25,312 nucleotides of DNA from an uncultured Treponema sp. Lineage in GTDB: Bacteria; Spirochaetota; Spirochaetia; Treponematales; Treponemataceae. This document shows, in pieces, positions 1 through 7,566 of this stretch. The DNA lies in assembly GCA_934691925.1 (NCBI GenBank), contig CAKUTI010000029.1:1-25312 (forward strand). The letters run 5' to 3'. The translations under genes were made by a program, and so were the position numbers. The notes beneath the pieces were generated by a model. It searched no databases, was not told the DNA's origin, and saw only the letters and a list, made by a program, of their open reading frames with translations. The stretch's first letter is position 1; each line of letters starts with the position of its first letter.

Positions 1-93
1 GAAAACGGCGAATATCCAAACGATATGGAAATGCTCACAAAAATTGTGAAAGACATTTCGTTCGGAAACGCTCTCAGCTACTTTGGAAAATAA
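1..93 (+). CDS. 3' end of an unidentified gene (partial)
   Basis: An open frame enters from the left edge and ends with TAA at 91-93, giving 30 C-terminal residues that finish in NALSYFGK. The frame is followed 48 bases later by a clear intrinsic terminator, which supports it being the true end of a transcribed gene. The fragment is too short to assign to a family. Confidence 0.6.
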   Translation, partial: ENGEYPNDMEMLTKIVKDISFGNALSYFGK

Positions 94-141
94 AGGATAA
101 TATTTATCTAACGTTCGTTAGTATGATATTTTGAAAATTTT

Positions 142-173
142 AAGACCAGTCAATTTCGGCTGGTCTTTTTTTT
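142..173 (+). terminator. Rho-independent terminator of the partial left-edge gene
   Basis: The 8-bp arms AAGACCAG (142-149) and CTGGTCTT (160-167) pair perfectly around a 10-base loop and are followed by an uninterrupted T run to 173. It lies 48 bases after the stop codon at 93. Confidence 0.85.
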
Positions 174-222
174 ATTTCAATAAATTTATAAGATTTATAA
201 AAATGGAAAATCTTATTAGTTT

Positions 223-234
223 ACTATCGTTAGG
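223..234 (+). repeat. 12-bp word ACTATCGTTAGT, 11/12 copy
   Basis: ACTATCGTTAGG, one base from the word found exactly at 1045, 2165, 3331 and 5128. This copy is intergenic. Confidence 0.55.
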
Positions 235-240
235 CAACAG

Positions 241-335
241 TTTTCCACAATTTAGTCACAAAATGTGGAAAAATTCTAACTAACGTCTATAAGTTTCACA
301 GAATTCTTTCCACTTTTCCACAAATTTTAAACAAA
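241..335. promoter_or_regulatory. DnaA-box-like cluster in the 94-475 non-coding region
   Basis: The word TTTTCCACA, one base from the DnaA box TTATCCACA, occurs at 241-249 (+), 264-272 (- strand) and 314-322 (+). The first two form an inverted pair. The 32-bp stretch 241-272 matches 16863-16894 at 28 of 32 positions with identical spacing. The third site runs into TTTAAACAAA at 326-335, as do the sites at 9996 and 16863. The rest of 94-475 is A/T-rich and holds the terminator at 142-173, an inverted CTAACG repeat at 108-121 and one copy of the CTATCGTTAG word at 223. DnaA binding is inferred from the motif. Confidence 0.5.
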
Positions 336-475
336 CTAACATTTGATTGTTGAAAACTAAACTTATTGATTATTGTTTGTTTCTTAAAGATTTTTACAAC
401 CGAGTGTTAGTCAAAAAAAAAATCAAAACTGCTTCTTATAGAAAAATAATCTTATTTCAAATAAAATATCCCGAA

Positions 476-1654
476 ATGAATTTCAGGAAATATTTCTTAG
501 TTTTGATGGCAATTTTCTTCTCGCTAGCATTCTCTTTTTCATCTGAATATATGGATAAATATCCTGATAATTATCCTGAAACGCTTTCGAAAGAGGCTTT
601 GATTTCCGTTGTCACAATCGACTATCCTAAAAATTCATACAAGTCGCTTTTCTCGAAAGCCGCGCTTAGAATCTATGACAAAAATTCTGGCTTTGACGAG
701 CTTATAGATTTTGCGCATTTTAAAAATTTTGACGACTCTCTTTTTTTTCTGAAATTTTATTTTAAAAGCCCCAAAGCGCAGATAATTTCATCCTCTTTCA
801 CAAAAGCGATTCTGAACGAAAATAACGCAGAAATCACAGACATAATCCTGAATCTTCCTTATGATGAAATTATTTATATTTACAATTTTTTGAAAAATCT
901 GCACGATAACCTGAAAAATTACTCGTATGATTATGACATTCAAACAAACAATTCCTACACGCATATCGCTGGAATTCTAAATGATGCGGCAAAAAGCAGC
1001 AGTAAAGCAAACGCAGATTATTCTTTTTACGATTATTCAAGAAAACTATCGTTAGTCCTAAAAAACGAAAATAGTCCAGTTCCAATAAAAACATTCTCAA
1101 CTGAAACCATAAAGACTCCACAAGATTCTGTCTCTTATAAACTTTCACTACCGAAAGTTAGTATTTCAAAAATTATTTATTTTTCAGTTTTCACCTTTAT
1201 GATTCTGCTTTTTACAGTCTACCTAACGCTCGTTATTTTTAAAGCAAATTTATATTGCGATGTGATTATAAAAGTAGGGCAGACTTTAGATTTTCTTATT
1301 CTGTTTTTCTCAGGAGTCGCAGGAACAGTAATTTTAATTCAGGATTTCATTTCATCGCAAAGCCTTTTTAGAAACAATTTCCAGTTTCTTTATCTTTTTC
1401 CGTTCAATATTATTATGGCGTTTAATCTTTATTTTTCATTTCTAAAGGAGAGATTTTTGCGTGCATATTGGACTGCAGTTCCAATTTTGACTCCGCTTTA
1501 TATTGCTTTCACTTGGATTAATTCGAGGGAATTTCCTCTTACAGATATTTTTATATCGTCTCCGATTTTTATACGTTCTGTATATTTTGCGGCTGATTTG
1601 TACATAAGAAAAAGCCAGACATCAAACTCACAAAGAATGACATCCGGCTTTTGA
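476..1654 (+). CDS. DUF4105/Lnb-like membrane protein with degenerate active-site motifs
   Basis: The 392-residue protein starts at ATG 476, where an N-terminal signal-like stretch (K5, then a hydrophobic run to about residue 22) begins. An in-frame TTG at 347 would add 43 residues that hide this signal, so it was not used. Residues 42-170 follow the pattern of the DUF4105 domain, the N-terminal periplasmic domain of Lnb-type lipoprotein N-acyltransferases: SLFSKAALRIYD at 57-68, then a hydrophobic F-x-L-K-F region, then SYDYDIQTNNSYTHI at 150-164. The C-terminal half has about five membrane segments, and DFLILFFSGVAGTVIL with a following N-x-x-x-L-x-x-x-P resembles the Lnb membrane part. The family normally shows FGH and NC-x-T; here these read FSK (59-61) and NNSYT (158-162), so the His and Cys are missing. 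It may be a pseudoenzyme or a relative with another role. Family placement is by eye. No clear Shine-Dalgarno was seen. Confidence 0.6.
   Translation: MNFRKYFLVLMAIFFSLAFSFSSEYMDKYPDNYPETLSKEALISVVTIDYPKNSYKSLFSKAALRIYDKNSGFDELIDFAHFKNFDDSLFFLKFYFKSPKAQIISSSFTKAILNENNAEITDIILNLPYDEIIYIYNFLKNLHDNLKNYSYDYDIQTNNSYTHIAGILNDAAKSSSKANADYSFYDYSRKLSLVLKNENSPVPIKTFSTETIKTPQDSVSYKLSLPKVSISKIIYFSVFTFMILLFTVYLTLVIFKANLYCDVIIKVGQTLDFLILFFSGVAGTVILIQDFISSQSLFRNNFQFLYLFPFNIIMAFNLYFSFLKERFLRAYWTAVPILTPLYIAFTWINSREFPLTDIFISSPIFIRSVYFAADLYIRKSQTSNSQRMTSGF
1045..1056 (+). repeat. 12-bp word ACTATCGTTAGT, exact copy
   Basis: Exact copy inside the DUF4105-like gene. It is read there as part of K-L-S-L-V codons. 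Confidence 0.7.
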
Positions 1655-1657
1655 TTT
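1609..1657. terminator. Possible bidirectional terminator between convergent genes
   Basis: AAAAGCC (1610-1616) pairs with GGCTTTT (1646-1652), overlapping the stop codon of the DUF4105-like gene and lying 27 bases from the end of the converging PPIase gene. The loop is long (29 bases) and the T tract is interrupted, so this is a weak call. Confidence 0.3.
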
Positions 1658-1680
1658 TAAAACTAGAACTTAGATAAAAA

Positions 1681-2718
1681 TTATTTTTTAACTTTTGTAA
1701 GCTCGACATCAAATGCGATGTAAGCTCCGCCCGGAATAACTCCAGGAATTCCGCCCTCGCCATAAGCCTGGCTTGGAGGAAGAACAATTGTTCTCTTTTC
1801 ACCGAGCTTCATATCCTGAACCATAATATCGAATCCCGGAATCATCTGTCCGCCGGCTGTTGTAAATTCAAGAGGTCCGCGACCTTTCGACTGGTCAAAA
1901 ACCTGTCCGTTCACAAAATACCCTTTGTACTCAACTGCGACAGCTCTTTTTCCGCCAATCTTGCTTCCAGAGCCTTCTTTAGTTGTCTTGAAATAAATTC
2001 CGTTAGAATCCTTATCGAACCCCGGGAATTTTGCCTCGACTTCCTTGATTTTTGCAGCTGACGCCGCTTTCTTTGCTTCCTCAGCTTTTTTTGAAGCCTC
2101 TGCAACAAGACTGTCAAAGTCAGCCTGTGTAGCCGTGAATTTTTCAGCATTTTCACCTTGACGAACTATCGTTAGTTTTAAAATCTTGTCATTCTGCTTA
2201 ATTTCATTCACTACTTTCTGGCTGTCCTCATTTACAACCTGACCAAAAATAGTGTGCTTGCCGTTGAGCCAGTCTGTCGGAACATGAGTGATAAAGAACT
2301 GTGAGCCGTTTGTTCCAGGACCTGCATTAGCCATTGCAAGGTAGCCCGGCTTGTCAAAAACAAGGTCGTCTCTACACTCATCTGCGAAACGGTAGCCAGG
2401 ACCGCCACGTCCAGTTCCCTCAGGGTCGCCGCCCTGAATCATAAAGTCAGAAATAACACGGTGAAAAGTAAGCCCGTCATAAAAATGCTTTCCTTTTGTT
2501 GCATCCAAAGTGCCTTCCGCAAGGCCTACAAAGTTAGTGACTGTAAGCGGCGTTTTGTCATAGAAAAGCTCCAAAACAATAGAGCCTCTTGAAGTTTCCA
2601 TAATCGCGAAAACACCATCTTTTCCTTTAATTGCGTTTAATTCCTTTTCCATAGAATTGCATCCTCCAAAACTGATTGCCAAGCAGCAAAATATAGCTGC
2701 GAAAATATTTTTTTTCAT
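1681..2718 (-). CDS. Dual-domain peptidyl-prolyl isomerase lipoprotein (cyclophilin + FKBP)
   Basis: This 345-residue protein carries two unrelated proline isomerase domains, which catalyse cis-trans isomerisation of Xaa-Pro bonds in folding proteins. The start at 2718 gives a lipoprotein signal (K2-K3, hydrophobic core, SFGGC with Cys20 as the lipidation site). It has GAAGGAAG upstream and an ATGA overlap with the preceding stop codon, so the longer frame from 2742 was not used. A cyclophilin domain spans about 30-190 ([15 protein letters not shown], then GGPGYRF). A charged Ala/Lys/Glu linker likely to be helical follows, then an FKBP domain at about 245-345 ([42 protein letters not shown]). 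The protein is inferred to act on exported proteins at the membrane surface. Dual-family immunophilins of this order are known from a few bacteria including treponemes. It lies at the end of the leftward yidC-jag block. Confidence 0.92.
   Translation of the reverse strand: MKKNIFAAIFCCLAISFGGCNSMEKELNAIKGKDGVFAIMETSRGSIVLELFYDKTPLTVTNFVGLAEGTLDATKGKHFYDGLTFHRVISDFMIQGGDPEGTGRGGPGYRFADECRDDLVFDKPGYLAMANAGPGTNGSQFFITHVPTDWLNGKHTIFGQVVNEDSQKVVNEIKQNDKILKLTIVRQGENAEKFTATQADFDSLVAEASKKAEEAKKAASAAKIKEVEAKFPGFDKDSNGIYFKTTKEGSGSKIGGKRAVAVEYKGYFVNGQVFDQSKGRGPLEFTTAGGQMIPGFDIMVQDMKLGEKRTIVLPPSQAYGEGGIPGVIPGGAYIAFDVELTKVKK
2165..2176 (+). repeat. 12-bp word ACTATCGTTAGT, exact copy
   Basis: Exact copy inside the PPIase gene, read on the minus strand within K-L-T-I-V-R codons. 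Confidence 0.7.
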
Positions 2719-3485
2719 TTGTTTGCTTCCTTCACAAACCATTTATAAATTGAATCCACGCGCGAGTTGAACGAGTCAAGCATCATATTCTCAAACAACG
2801 AAATTCTCGGATAAGAAGCCTGAACTAGAAGATAGACAAGATAATAATCGCCTTCGTCCACCGCGACGAGATTTATCTTCACATTGTGAGCTTTCGCCGC
2901 CGTTATAGGACCGAATTTCAGCGGTTCAAAATTGTCAAAATAAACGCTTACTTCTTTTTCTGTCTGCCTGTATTCAAGCTGGTAATAGCATTTTCCAAAA
3001 GAATTGTCGTCCTGCATACAATAAAGCGTCTTTCCGTCGGCAGAACCTTCAGTGTCGTCTGGAATAGGATTTTTGTTCTCTTTTGAATCCACAAGATAAG
3101 CATCGTGATACAAGACTTCCCATTTCTTATGACGGTTTGAATAATACTCAGTGCCTTTCATCGTGGAAATAGAGCGCAAAATCTTGGAGACTTTTTCAAC
3201 TGTCAATTCTGACTCAGAATTTCCGCCAAGAGATTTCTTGTCAAGATAAAAGAGCTTCTCAGTTGTAAGCCGCGGCTTTTCATCAGAAGTCCATTTTTTT
3301 ACCGCAAGCTCAGAAAGTTCTGTTTTCGGAACTAACGATAGTTTGGCATTATCTTTTGACAAAAAAACATTCTGCAGTTCGCCAGCAGCCTTTAATTTTT
3401 CCAAAGTTTCATCTGAAATGCTCTCAGAAAAAGAAAAGGCAGCAAATGAAAACAATCCTAGAATCAAAAATAATATTCTTTTCAT
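2715..3485 (-). CDS. Exported protein of unknown function
   Basis: A 256-residue protein with a typical cleavable signal peptide (MKR, then a hydrophobic stretch to about residue 18, FSFSES near the cleavage point) and no Cys suited to lipidation. The mature part is soluble-looking: an N-terminal helical segment ([20 protein letters not shown]), a central region with [20 protein letters not shown], a stretch [20 protein letters not shown], and a C-terminal region ending in a helix. No catalytic motif was recognised. The start has GAGG 7-8 bases upstream. Its stop overlaps the PPIase start by an ATGA, so the two are probably translationally coupled and may share a role in the envelope. It could belong to a treponeme-specific family; no function is proposed. 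Confidence 0.75.
   Translation of the reverse strand: MKRILFLILGLFSFAAFSFSESISDETLEKLKAAGELQNVFLSKDNAKLSLVPKTELSELAVKKWTSDEKPRLTTEKLFYLDKKSLGGNSESELTVEKVSKILRSISTMKGTEYYSNRHKKWEVLYHDAYLVDSKENKNPIPDDTEGSADGKTLYCMQDDNSFGKCYYQLEYRQTEKEVSVYFDNFEPLKFGPITAAKAHNVKINLVAVDEGDYYLVYLLVQASYPRISLFENMMLDSFNSRVDSIYKWFVKEANK
3331..3342 (-). repeat. 12-bp word ACTATCGTTAGT, exact copy on the minus strand
   Basis: Plus strand reads ACTAACGATAGT. It lies inside the exported unknown protein gene and is read there as K-L-S-L-V codons. Confidence 0.7.
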
Positions 3486-3531
3486 TTTACTGCCTCTTTA
3501 AAATTTATTTCGAACTAATTTTTTGCAAGCC

Positions 3532-4233
3532 CTAGTAATTTCCCTTGTAAATCACGCGAACCTGCTTGTAAAGACCTTCGCCCTCGCTTTTTGTCTCAAT
3601 ATCAGAAAAATCATTGAGCGTAGTGTGGATAAGTCTTCTTTCAAAAGGATTCATAGGCTCAAGCAAGATTGAATGTTTTGTCGAGCGAACTTTGTCCGCA
3701 GTGTTGTACGCAAGATGAACGAGATTCTCCTCGCGTCTTACTCTGTAGTTCTCAGTATCGAGAATAACGCGGATTTCCTCGTGCCCAAGATGTCCTGCAT
3801 AGACATTAGCCAAAAGCTGCAACGCGTCAAGATTTTTTCCTTTTCGCCCGATAAGGATTGAAGAACTTTCAGACTTCATTTTAAGCCCGATTTTTCTTTC
3901 CTCGCGGAACATAACCTCAACTTCTGCTTCGTATCCCATTTTAGAAATAATTTCTTTAACAAAAGTTACAAGTTTTTCCTCGAATTCGCCCTGCGGAACA
4001 GGATCAGCGACAGCACGTTTAACAGAGCCGGAAACAGATTCTGTCTCGTCATATTTAACGCCCGGAGTCGATTCTTCTGTGTGAACACGGATTTTCACAT
4101 ATCCAGACTTGAACAAAGTTTTTTTCTGCGTCTCGATAATCTCAACATCAAACTGGTCGCTTTCAAGCCCAAGCTCTGAGCACGCTTTTTCAATCGCGTC
4201 TTTTTCAGTTTTTCCTTCAAATTCGTAAGTCAT
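3532..4233 (-). CDS. jag: Jag/KhpB RNA-binding protein (SpoIIIJ-associated)
   Basis: This 233-residue protein shows the three-part architecture of the family. A Jag-N domain covers about 1-50 (EFEGKTEKDAIEKACSELGL and KTLFKSGYVKIRV). A KH domain lies at about 90-160 with the RNA-contact loop GRKGKNLDAL. A C-terminal R3H domain follows (RREENLVHLAYNTADKV, then PFERRLIHTTL and the ending SEGEGLYKQVRVIYKG). The family binds RNA and influences cell division and envelope synthesis in other bacteria. TAGGAGA sits just upstream of the ATG. The gene follows yidC by 42 bases, the usual arrangement, which suggests a shared transcript and a link to membrane-protein insertion. The mnmE/mnmG/rsmG/parAB genes that often follow jag are not present here. 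Confidence 0.95.
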   Translation of the reverse strand: MTYEFEGKTEKDAIEKACSELGLESDQFDVEIIETQKKTLFKSGYVKIRVHTEESTPGVKYDETESVSGSVKRAVADPVPQGEFEEKLVTFVKEIISKMGYEAEVEVMFREERKIGLKMKSESSSILIGRKGKNLDALQLLANVYAGHLGHEEIRVILDTENYRVRREENLVHLAYNTADKVRSTKHSILLEPMNPFERRLIHTTLNDFSDIETKSEGEGLYKQVRVIYKGNY

Positions 4234-4275
4234 TTTTATCTCCTAAGAAGATAGTTAATTTATAAAAAAAACTAA

Positions 4276-6093
4276 CTACCGTTTGTTTTTACCACGTTTT
4301 ACAATTTTTATTTCCTCTTTTTTGCCTTTCATCATCTTGTTGATTACAAGCTGCTGGCCAAGCTGGAAAATATTGCTTACAGTCCAGTAAAGAAGAAGTC
4401 CTGACGGCGCATTGTAGAAAAGGAAGAAGAACAGAATCGGCATTCCGTACATCATCATCTTCATCTGGCCTGCGCTTTGACCGGCCGCCGCAGTTCCGCC
4501 GTTTCCAGTGATTTTTCCAAAAAGAAGCTGCGAAATAACGTAAATCACAGGCAAGATTCTGATTGTGTTCCAGCCAAGAATTGGAAGCCCACGAGAAAAA
4601 GTCTTTCCGATATGGTCGCCAGCTGAAAGGTCGTCAATCCAGCCTGGAACAAAAGCTGCTCCGCGGAATTCAAAGTAGTTGTTGAATAGATTGTACATCG
4701 CAAACAAAATGAAGAACTGGAAAAGCAAAGGAAGACATCCGCTCATCGGGTTGTAGCCGATTTCCTTGTACATCTTCGCAGTTTCCATCTGCATTTTCTG
4801 CGGGTCGTTCTTGTATTTTTCCTGAAGTTCTTTCATTCTCGGCTGATACTTCTGCATCTTCTGAGTTCCCTCAAGGCTTTTCTTTGTGATTGGGAAAAGA
4901 ATAAGCTTCAAGATAATCGTAAGAATTATGATTGAAACGCCCCAGTTTTTCACAAGCTTATAAATGTTTTCGAGACCGAATTTAAGGATAACCTCAAGCC
5001 AGCTCAAGAATCCAGATGTATTCAAGCTGTCGTCAAGGTGAGAGCCGCTGATTTTCCATTCATTGTTGTCCGCAAGATTATAGATTTTTAGCTCTTTCTC
5101 GTTTCTCGGTCCGACATAAATATAATAACTATCGTTAGTTTCTTTTTCTGTAAGAGCCTTTCGCTGAACTTTTATCTGAGCGTTAGCATAGTCGCCGACT
5201 TCAACCGCAGACGAGTAGTTTATCGCAGAAAGCATTTTGTCGCTGTTCAAAGGATAGATAATCATCTCGAAATACTTGCCTGCAAGAGCAGCCCAAGTCC
5301 ATTCGCGGTCATATTCCTTGGACTGCTTCTGGCCAAGAATGATTTTCTTAGCTTTCTGGCCGTTATAAGAAATAAACTGGCGGTTTTCGTAGCGGTTCTG
5401 CTTCGCGTTGAAATAAGGTCCAATCTGAGGCGCTGTGCGCAAAGTATACGCAGCTTTTCCAGAAGAAAGTTTCTTTACAAGAGAATCGCCGTCAACTCTT
5501 ACATCAAGCCGGAAAATATAATCGTCTTTCTTGAAAGAATATTCCTTAACAAGCGTGAATTTGTCAGAAGTTCCGTCTGAATTCTTAATCTCGTAGTTCT
5601 TGTAGAAGCCGATTGTGTAGTCGTCGATTTTCTTCACATTGAAAATGTCGTTTATGATTTCGTTCTCGTAGCCACCGAAAGAAAGCGCGAAAGCACGGTT
5701 TTTGTCAGAAACGTTGTCAACCATCTCGACACCTTTTCCAGTATCGCGGTCAAGATTTTTCAGGTTGCCTTTCTCGTCTTTTCCGACAAATTCATAGCCG
5801 ATTACGTCTCCGCCACGGTTTGTGAAAGTCACTTTTACCTTGTCGGTTGTGATTGTGAATTTTTCTTCTTCAAGAGTTTCTTCAGGATTCTGCTCGGCAA
5901 CAATCAAGCTGCCTGCCTTAGTTTTTTCAGATGATGAATTATCATCCTGAGTTTGTCCATTTTCTTCCGCAACATTCTGCTGGGAAGCCTGTTTTCCCGC
6001 ATTTTTATTAGGAAAAAGGAAAGTCTGGGCAGCAAAAAATCCAACAAGAACGACAGTTGAGAGCGAAATAGCCCAAATTGTATTCTTTTCCAT
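4276..6093 (-). CDS. yidC: Membrane protein insertase YidC
   Basis: This 605-residue protein inserts and folds inner-membrane proteins, alone or with the Sec translocon. It has the Gram-negative layout: an N-terminal membrane anchor (about 5-25), a Gln/Asn/Glu-rich linker, a large periplasmic beta domain (about 75-345), then the conserved membrane core. Core motifs include KNWGVSIIILTIILKLILFP with the conserved Arg replaced by Lys at the usual groove position, a charged coiled cytoplasmic loop (KMQKYQPRMKELQEKYKNDP), GYNPMSGCLPLLFQFFILFA, and a final segment APSGLLLYWTVSNIFQLGQQ followed by a Lys/Arg-rich tail. GGAG lies 5 bases before the ATG. yidD is 45 bases upstream and jag 42 bases downstream. 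The groove Arg/Lys remark is by eye and should be checked by alignment. Confidence 0.97.
   Translation of the reverse strand: MEKNTIWAISLSTVVLVGFFAAQTFLFPNKNAGKQASQQNVAEENGQTQDDNSSSEKTKAGSLIVAEQNPEETLEEEKFTITTDKVKVTFTNRGGDVIGYEFVGKDEKGNLKNLDRDTGKGVEMVDNVSDKNRAFALSFGGYENEIINDIFNVKKIDDYTIGFYKNYEIKNSDGTSDKFTLVKEYSFKKDDYIFRLDVRVDGDSLVKKLSSGKAAYTLRTAPQIGPYFNAKQNRYENRQFISYNGQKAKKIILGQKQSKEYDREWTWAALAGKYFEMIIYPLNSDKMLSAINYSSAVEVGDYANAQIKVQRKALTEKETNDSYYIYVGPRNEKELKIYNLADNNEWKISGSHLDDSLNTSGFLSWLEVILKFGLENIYKLVKNWGVSIIILTIILKLILFPITKKSLEGTQKMQKYQPRMKELQEKYKNDPQKMQMETAKMYKEIGYNPMSGCLPLLFQFFILFAMYNLFNNYFEFRGAAFVPGWIDDLSAGDHIGKTFSRGLPILGWNTIRILPVIYVISQLLFGKITGNGGTAAAGQSAGQMKMMMYGMPILFFFLFYNAPSGLLLYWTVSNIFQLGQQLVINKMMKGKKEEIKIVKRGKNKR
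5128..5139 (+). repeat. 12-bp word ACTATCGTTAGT, exact copy
   Basis: Exact copy inside yidC, read on the minus strand within E-T-N-D-S-Y codons. This is a different frame and peptide from the other copies. Confidence 0.7.
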
Positions 6094-6138
6094 TTTTACT
6101 CCAAATTTTTAGATAGAGATAACTTTTACAGCTGATTT

Positions 6139-6360
6139 TTAAGGAACAGGGTCGTATCCGCCTTTGAACAAAGAATTGCATTTTAAAATTCTTTTTGTGG
6201 AAAGATACATTCCTTTTGCAGGGCCGTATTTTTTCAAAGCCTCGATTGAATATTCCGAGCATGAAGGATAGAACCTACAGCATGCAGGTTTCAAAGGAGA
6301 AATGAATTTTCTGTAGAACCGAATTGGCAAGCAAAAAATTTCAACAACAAAGTGTTTCAT
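6139..6360 (-). CDS. yidD: Membrane protein insertion efficiency factor YidD
   Basis: A 73-residue protein with the family core: [29 protein letters not shown], in which the three Cys residues and Y-P-S-C-S-x-Y are diagnostic, followed by [21 protein letters not shown]. The start at 6360 gives [16 protein letters not shown], an amphipathic membrane-associated N-terminus. A longer frame from 6408 was rejected because it lies inside rnpA and adds nothing conserved. The start overlaps the rnpA stop by ATGA, so translation is probably coupled. YidD is thought to help YidC insert proteins at the inner membrane, which fits its place between rnpA and yidC. Confidence 0.95.
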   Translation of the reverse strand: MKHFVVEIFCLPIRFYRKFISPLKPACCRFYPSCSEYSIEALKKYGPAKGMYLSTKRILKCNSLFKGGYDPVP

Positions 6361-6728
6361 TCTGAGAACAATCCAGCTCTTGCAATTAATGTTTGAAATT
6401 GGACACACCGGGTGCGGAACGAGTCTTTTTCGGCTGACGGATAAACTAAGAAAAGCATATCATAGCCGTTGTTCAGGTGCGCTTTTATTTTTCGGTAGGT
6501 TTCTCGGCTGAACCGCTTTGCACGGTTTCGCTGAACAGCGTTGCCAAATCCTCTGGGGAGAGGAAATCCAACCCTATTGTATTTTAGGCCATTAGGCATG
6601 AAATATAATTTTGCGCCTAAAATACTAACTTTTTTTCCTTTTGAAAATAGCTTTCTAAAATCAACAGGACGCTTTATGTGTTCAAAACATCTAAAGCATC
6701 CTGTCTCATCAATGCTAGATTTTTCCAA
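6357..6728 (-). CDS. rnpA: Ribonuclease P protein component
   Basis: A 123-residue basic protein that binds the RNase P RNA and aids 5' processing of tRNA precursors. Recognised by [18 protein letters not shown] near the N-terminus, the signature [13 protein letters not shown], and [11 protein letters not shown]. The start is a TTG at 6728 with GAAGG about 5 bases upstream; the next likely start would cut into the conserved region. It follows rpmH by 26 bases and overlaps yidD, the classical rpmH-rnpA-yidD-yidC order. The N-terminus (about 15 residues, including two Cys) is slightly longer than usual. Confidence 0.95.
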   Translation of the reverse strand: MEKSSIDETGCFRCFEHIKRPVDFRKLFSKGKKVSILGAKLYFMPNGLKYNRVGFPLPRGFGNAVQRNRAKRFSRETYRKIKAHLNNGYDMLFLVYPSAEKDSFRTRCVQFQTLIARAGLFSE

Positions 6729-6754
6729 ATCTGCCTTCTTTTAAGAAATCGAAA

Positions 6755-6910
6755 TTAGTATTTCTTGTGCTCATCACAAACTGAAAGCTTTTTGCGGCCT
6801 TTAGCTCTTCTGCGGGCAAGAATAAGGCGTCCACCGCGTGTTGCCATGCGTGCACGGAATCCAAATTTTCTGTTTCTTTTAACTTTACTTGGTTGATATG
6901 TTCTAAGCAT
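6755..6910 (-). CDS. rpmH: 50S ribosomal protein L34
   Basis: A 51-residue basic protein starting [20 protein letters not shown] and containing [20 protein letters not shown], the standard L34 sequence, with a short C-terminal extension ending DEHKKY. The family normally begins MKRTYQPS, so the ATG at 6910 was chosen. An in-frame ATG at 6919 sits only 2 bases from the AGGAG ribosome-binding site and is less likely, although the chosen start is about 11 bases away. A TATAAA element (6995-7000, minus strand) about 85 bases upstream may be the -10 box of its promoter. Confidence 0.95.
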   Translation of the reverse strand: MLRTYQPSKVKRNRKFGFRARMATRGGRLILARRRAKGRKKLSVCDEHKKY

Positions 6911-7020
6911 AGTGAACATGTCTCCTTAATTTAATGAAATTGGTAACAATCCCTAAGATATTTTTACTAAAAACAAAGTTTTTAGAAGTTTCCCTTTATA
7001 GTCCAAAAAATATATCAAAT

Positions 7021-7566
7021 TTATTGAGAGCAAGTCAACATATCATTTTTTAATCTGTCAAGAATTTCCCGCAAGTTCTCAGGAATTTCCTTTTTCTCTT
7101 CTTTTTCAGGCTCTGAGTTCTGGAATTTCTCAAAAACCGCCTGCTCCTGATTAAGCCGGTTCTGAATTCTCTCATTCATCTTGCGAATTTCATCTTCTTT
7201 TTTCTCATTTTGAAGATGAAAATCAGTTCCTTTTAAGCGAAACGCTAGCGAAGAAATATTCACGTCGGAGATTCTGCGGTTCAAGCCTGTCATTATATAT
7301 TTCTGGTAAATTTTCAAAGTCTGAATCCAGGCAGGATGGTCAGCCTCAACAAGGAGGATTCCATTTTTCAAGTCGATGACTCTCGAGTGCGAGGCGAGAT
7401 TTTTTCCGAGATTCGCGCCGTTTCTTCCGTTAGACTTTATAGACTCAACAACAAGCCGCCAGTATTTTAAGATGCTGTTGCTCTGCTCGATTTTCCGCTG
7501 CTCGATATTCAAATAGGCGGCTTCAATCATCGCGGAGGCTCTTACAATATTCTCGTCAATCGCCAT
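7021..7566 (-). CDS. DUF721/DciA-like protein
   Basis: A 181-residue protein. The start at 7566 is fixed by AAGGAG 9 bases upstream inside the end of recF, an 11-bp overlap; the longer frame lies wholly in recF. The middle holds the DUF721 pattern: W-R-L-V-V followed by GANLGKNLASHSRVIDLKNG, then LVEADHPAWIQTLKIYQKYI and NRRISDVNISSLAFRLKG. The C-terminal third is charged and probably coiled (NERIQNRLNQEQAVFEKFQN and Glu/Lys-rich sequence). DUF721 includes DciA, the loader or regulator of the DnaB helicase in bacteria that lack DnaC/DnaI. A gene of this type beside recF-dnaN-dnaA is common in spirochaetes and others and fits a role in replication initiation. The exact helicase role is inferred. 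Confidence 0.85.
   Translation of the reverse strand: MAIDENIVRASAMIEAAYLNIEQRKIEQSNSILKYWRLVVESIKSNGRNGANLGKNLASHSRVIDLKNGILLVEADHPAWIQTLKIYQKYIMTGLNRRISDVNISSLAFRLKGTDFHLQNEKKEDEIRKMNERIQNRLNQEQAVFEKFQNSEPEKEEKKEIPENLREILDRLKNDMLTCSQ

Noticed and set aside
347..475. TTG-started N-terminal extension of the DUF4105-like gene
   Set aside because: It adds 43 residues with no conserved pattern and buries the signal peptide that begins at ATG 476.
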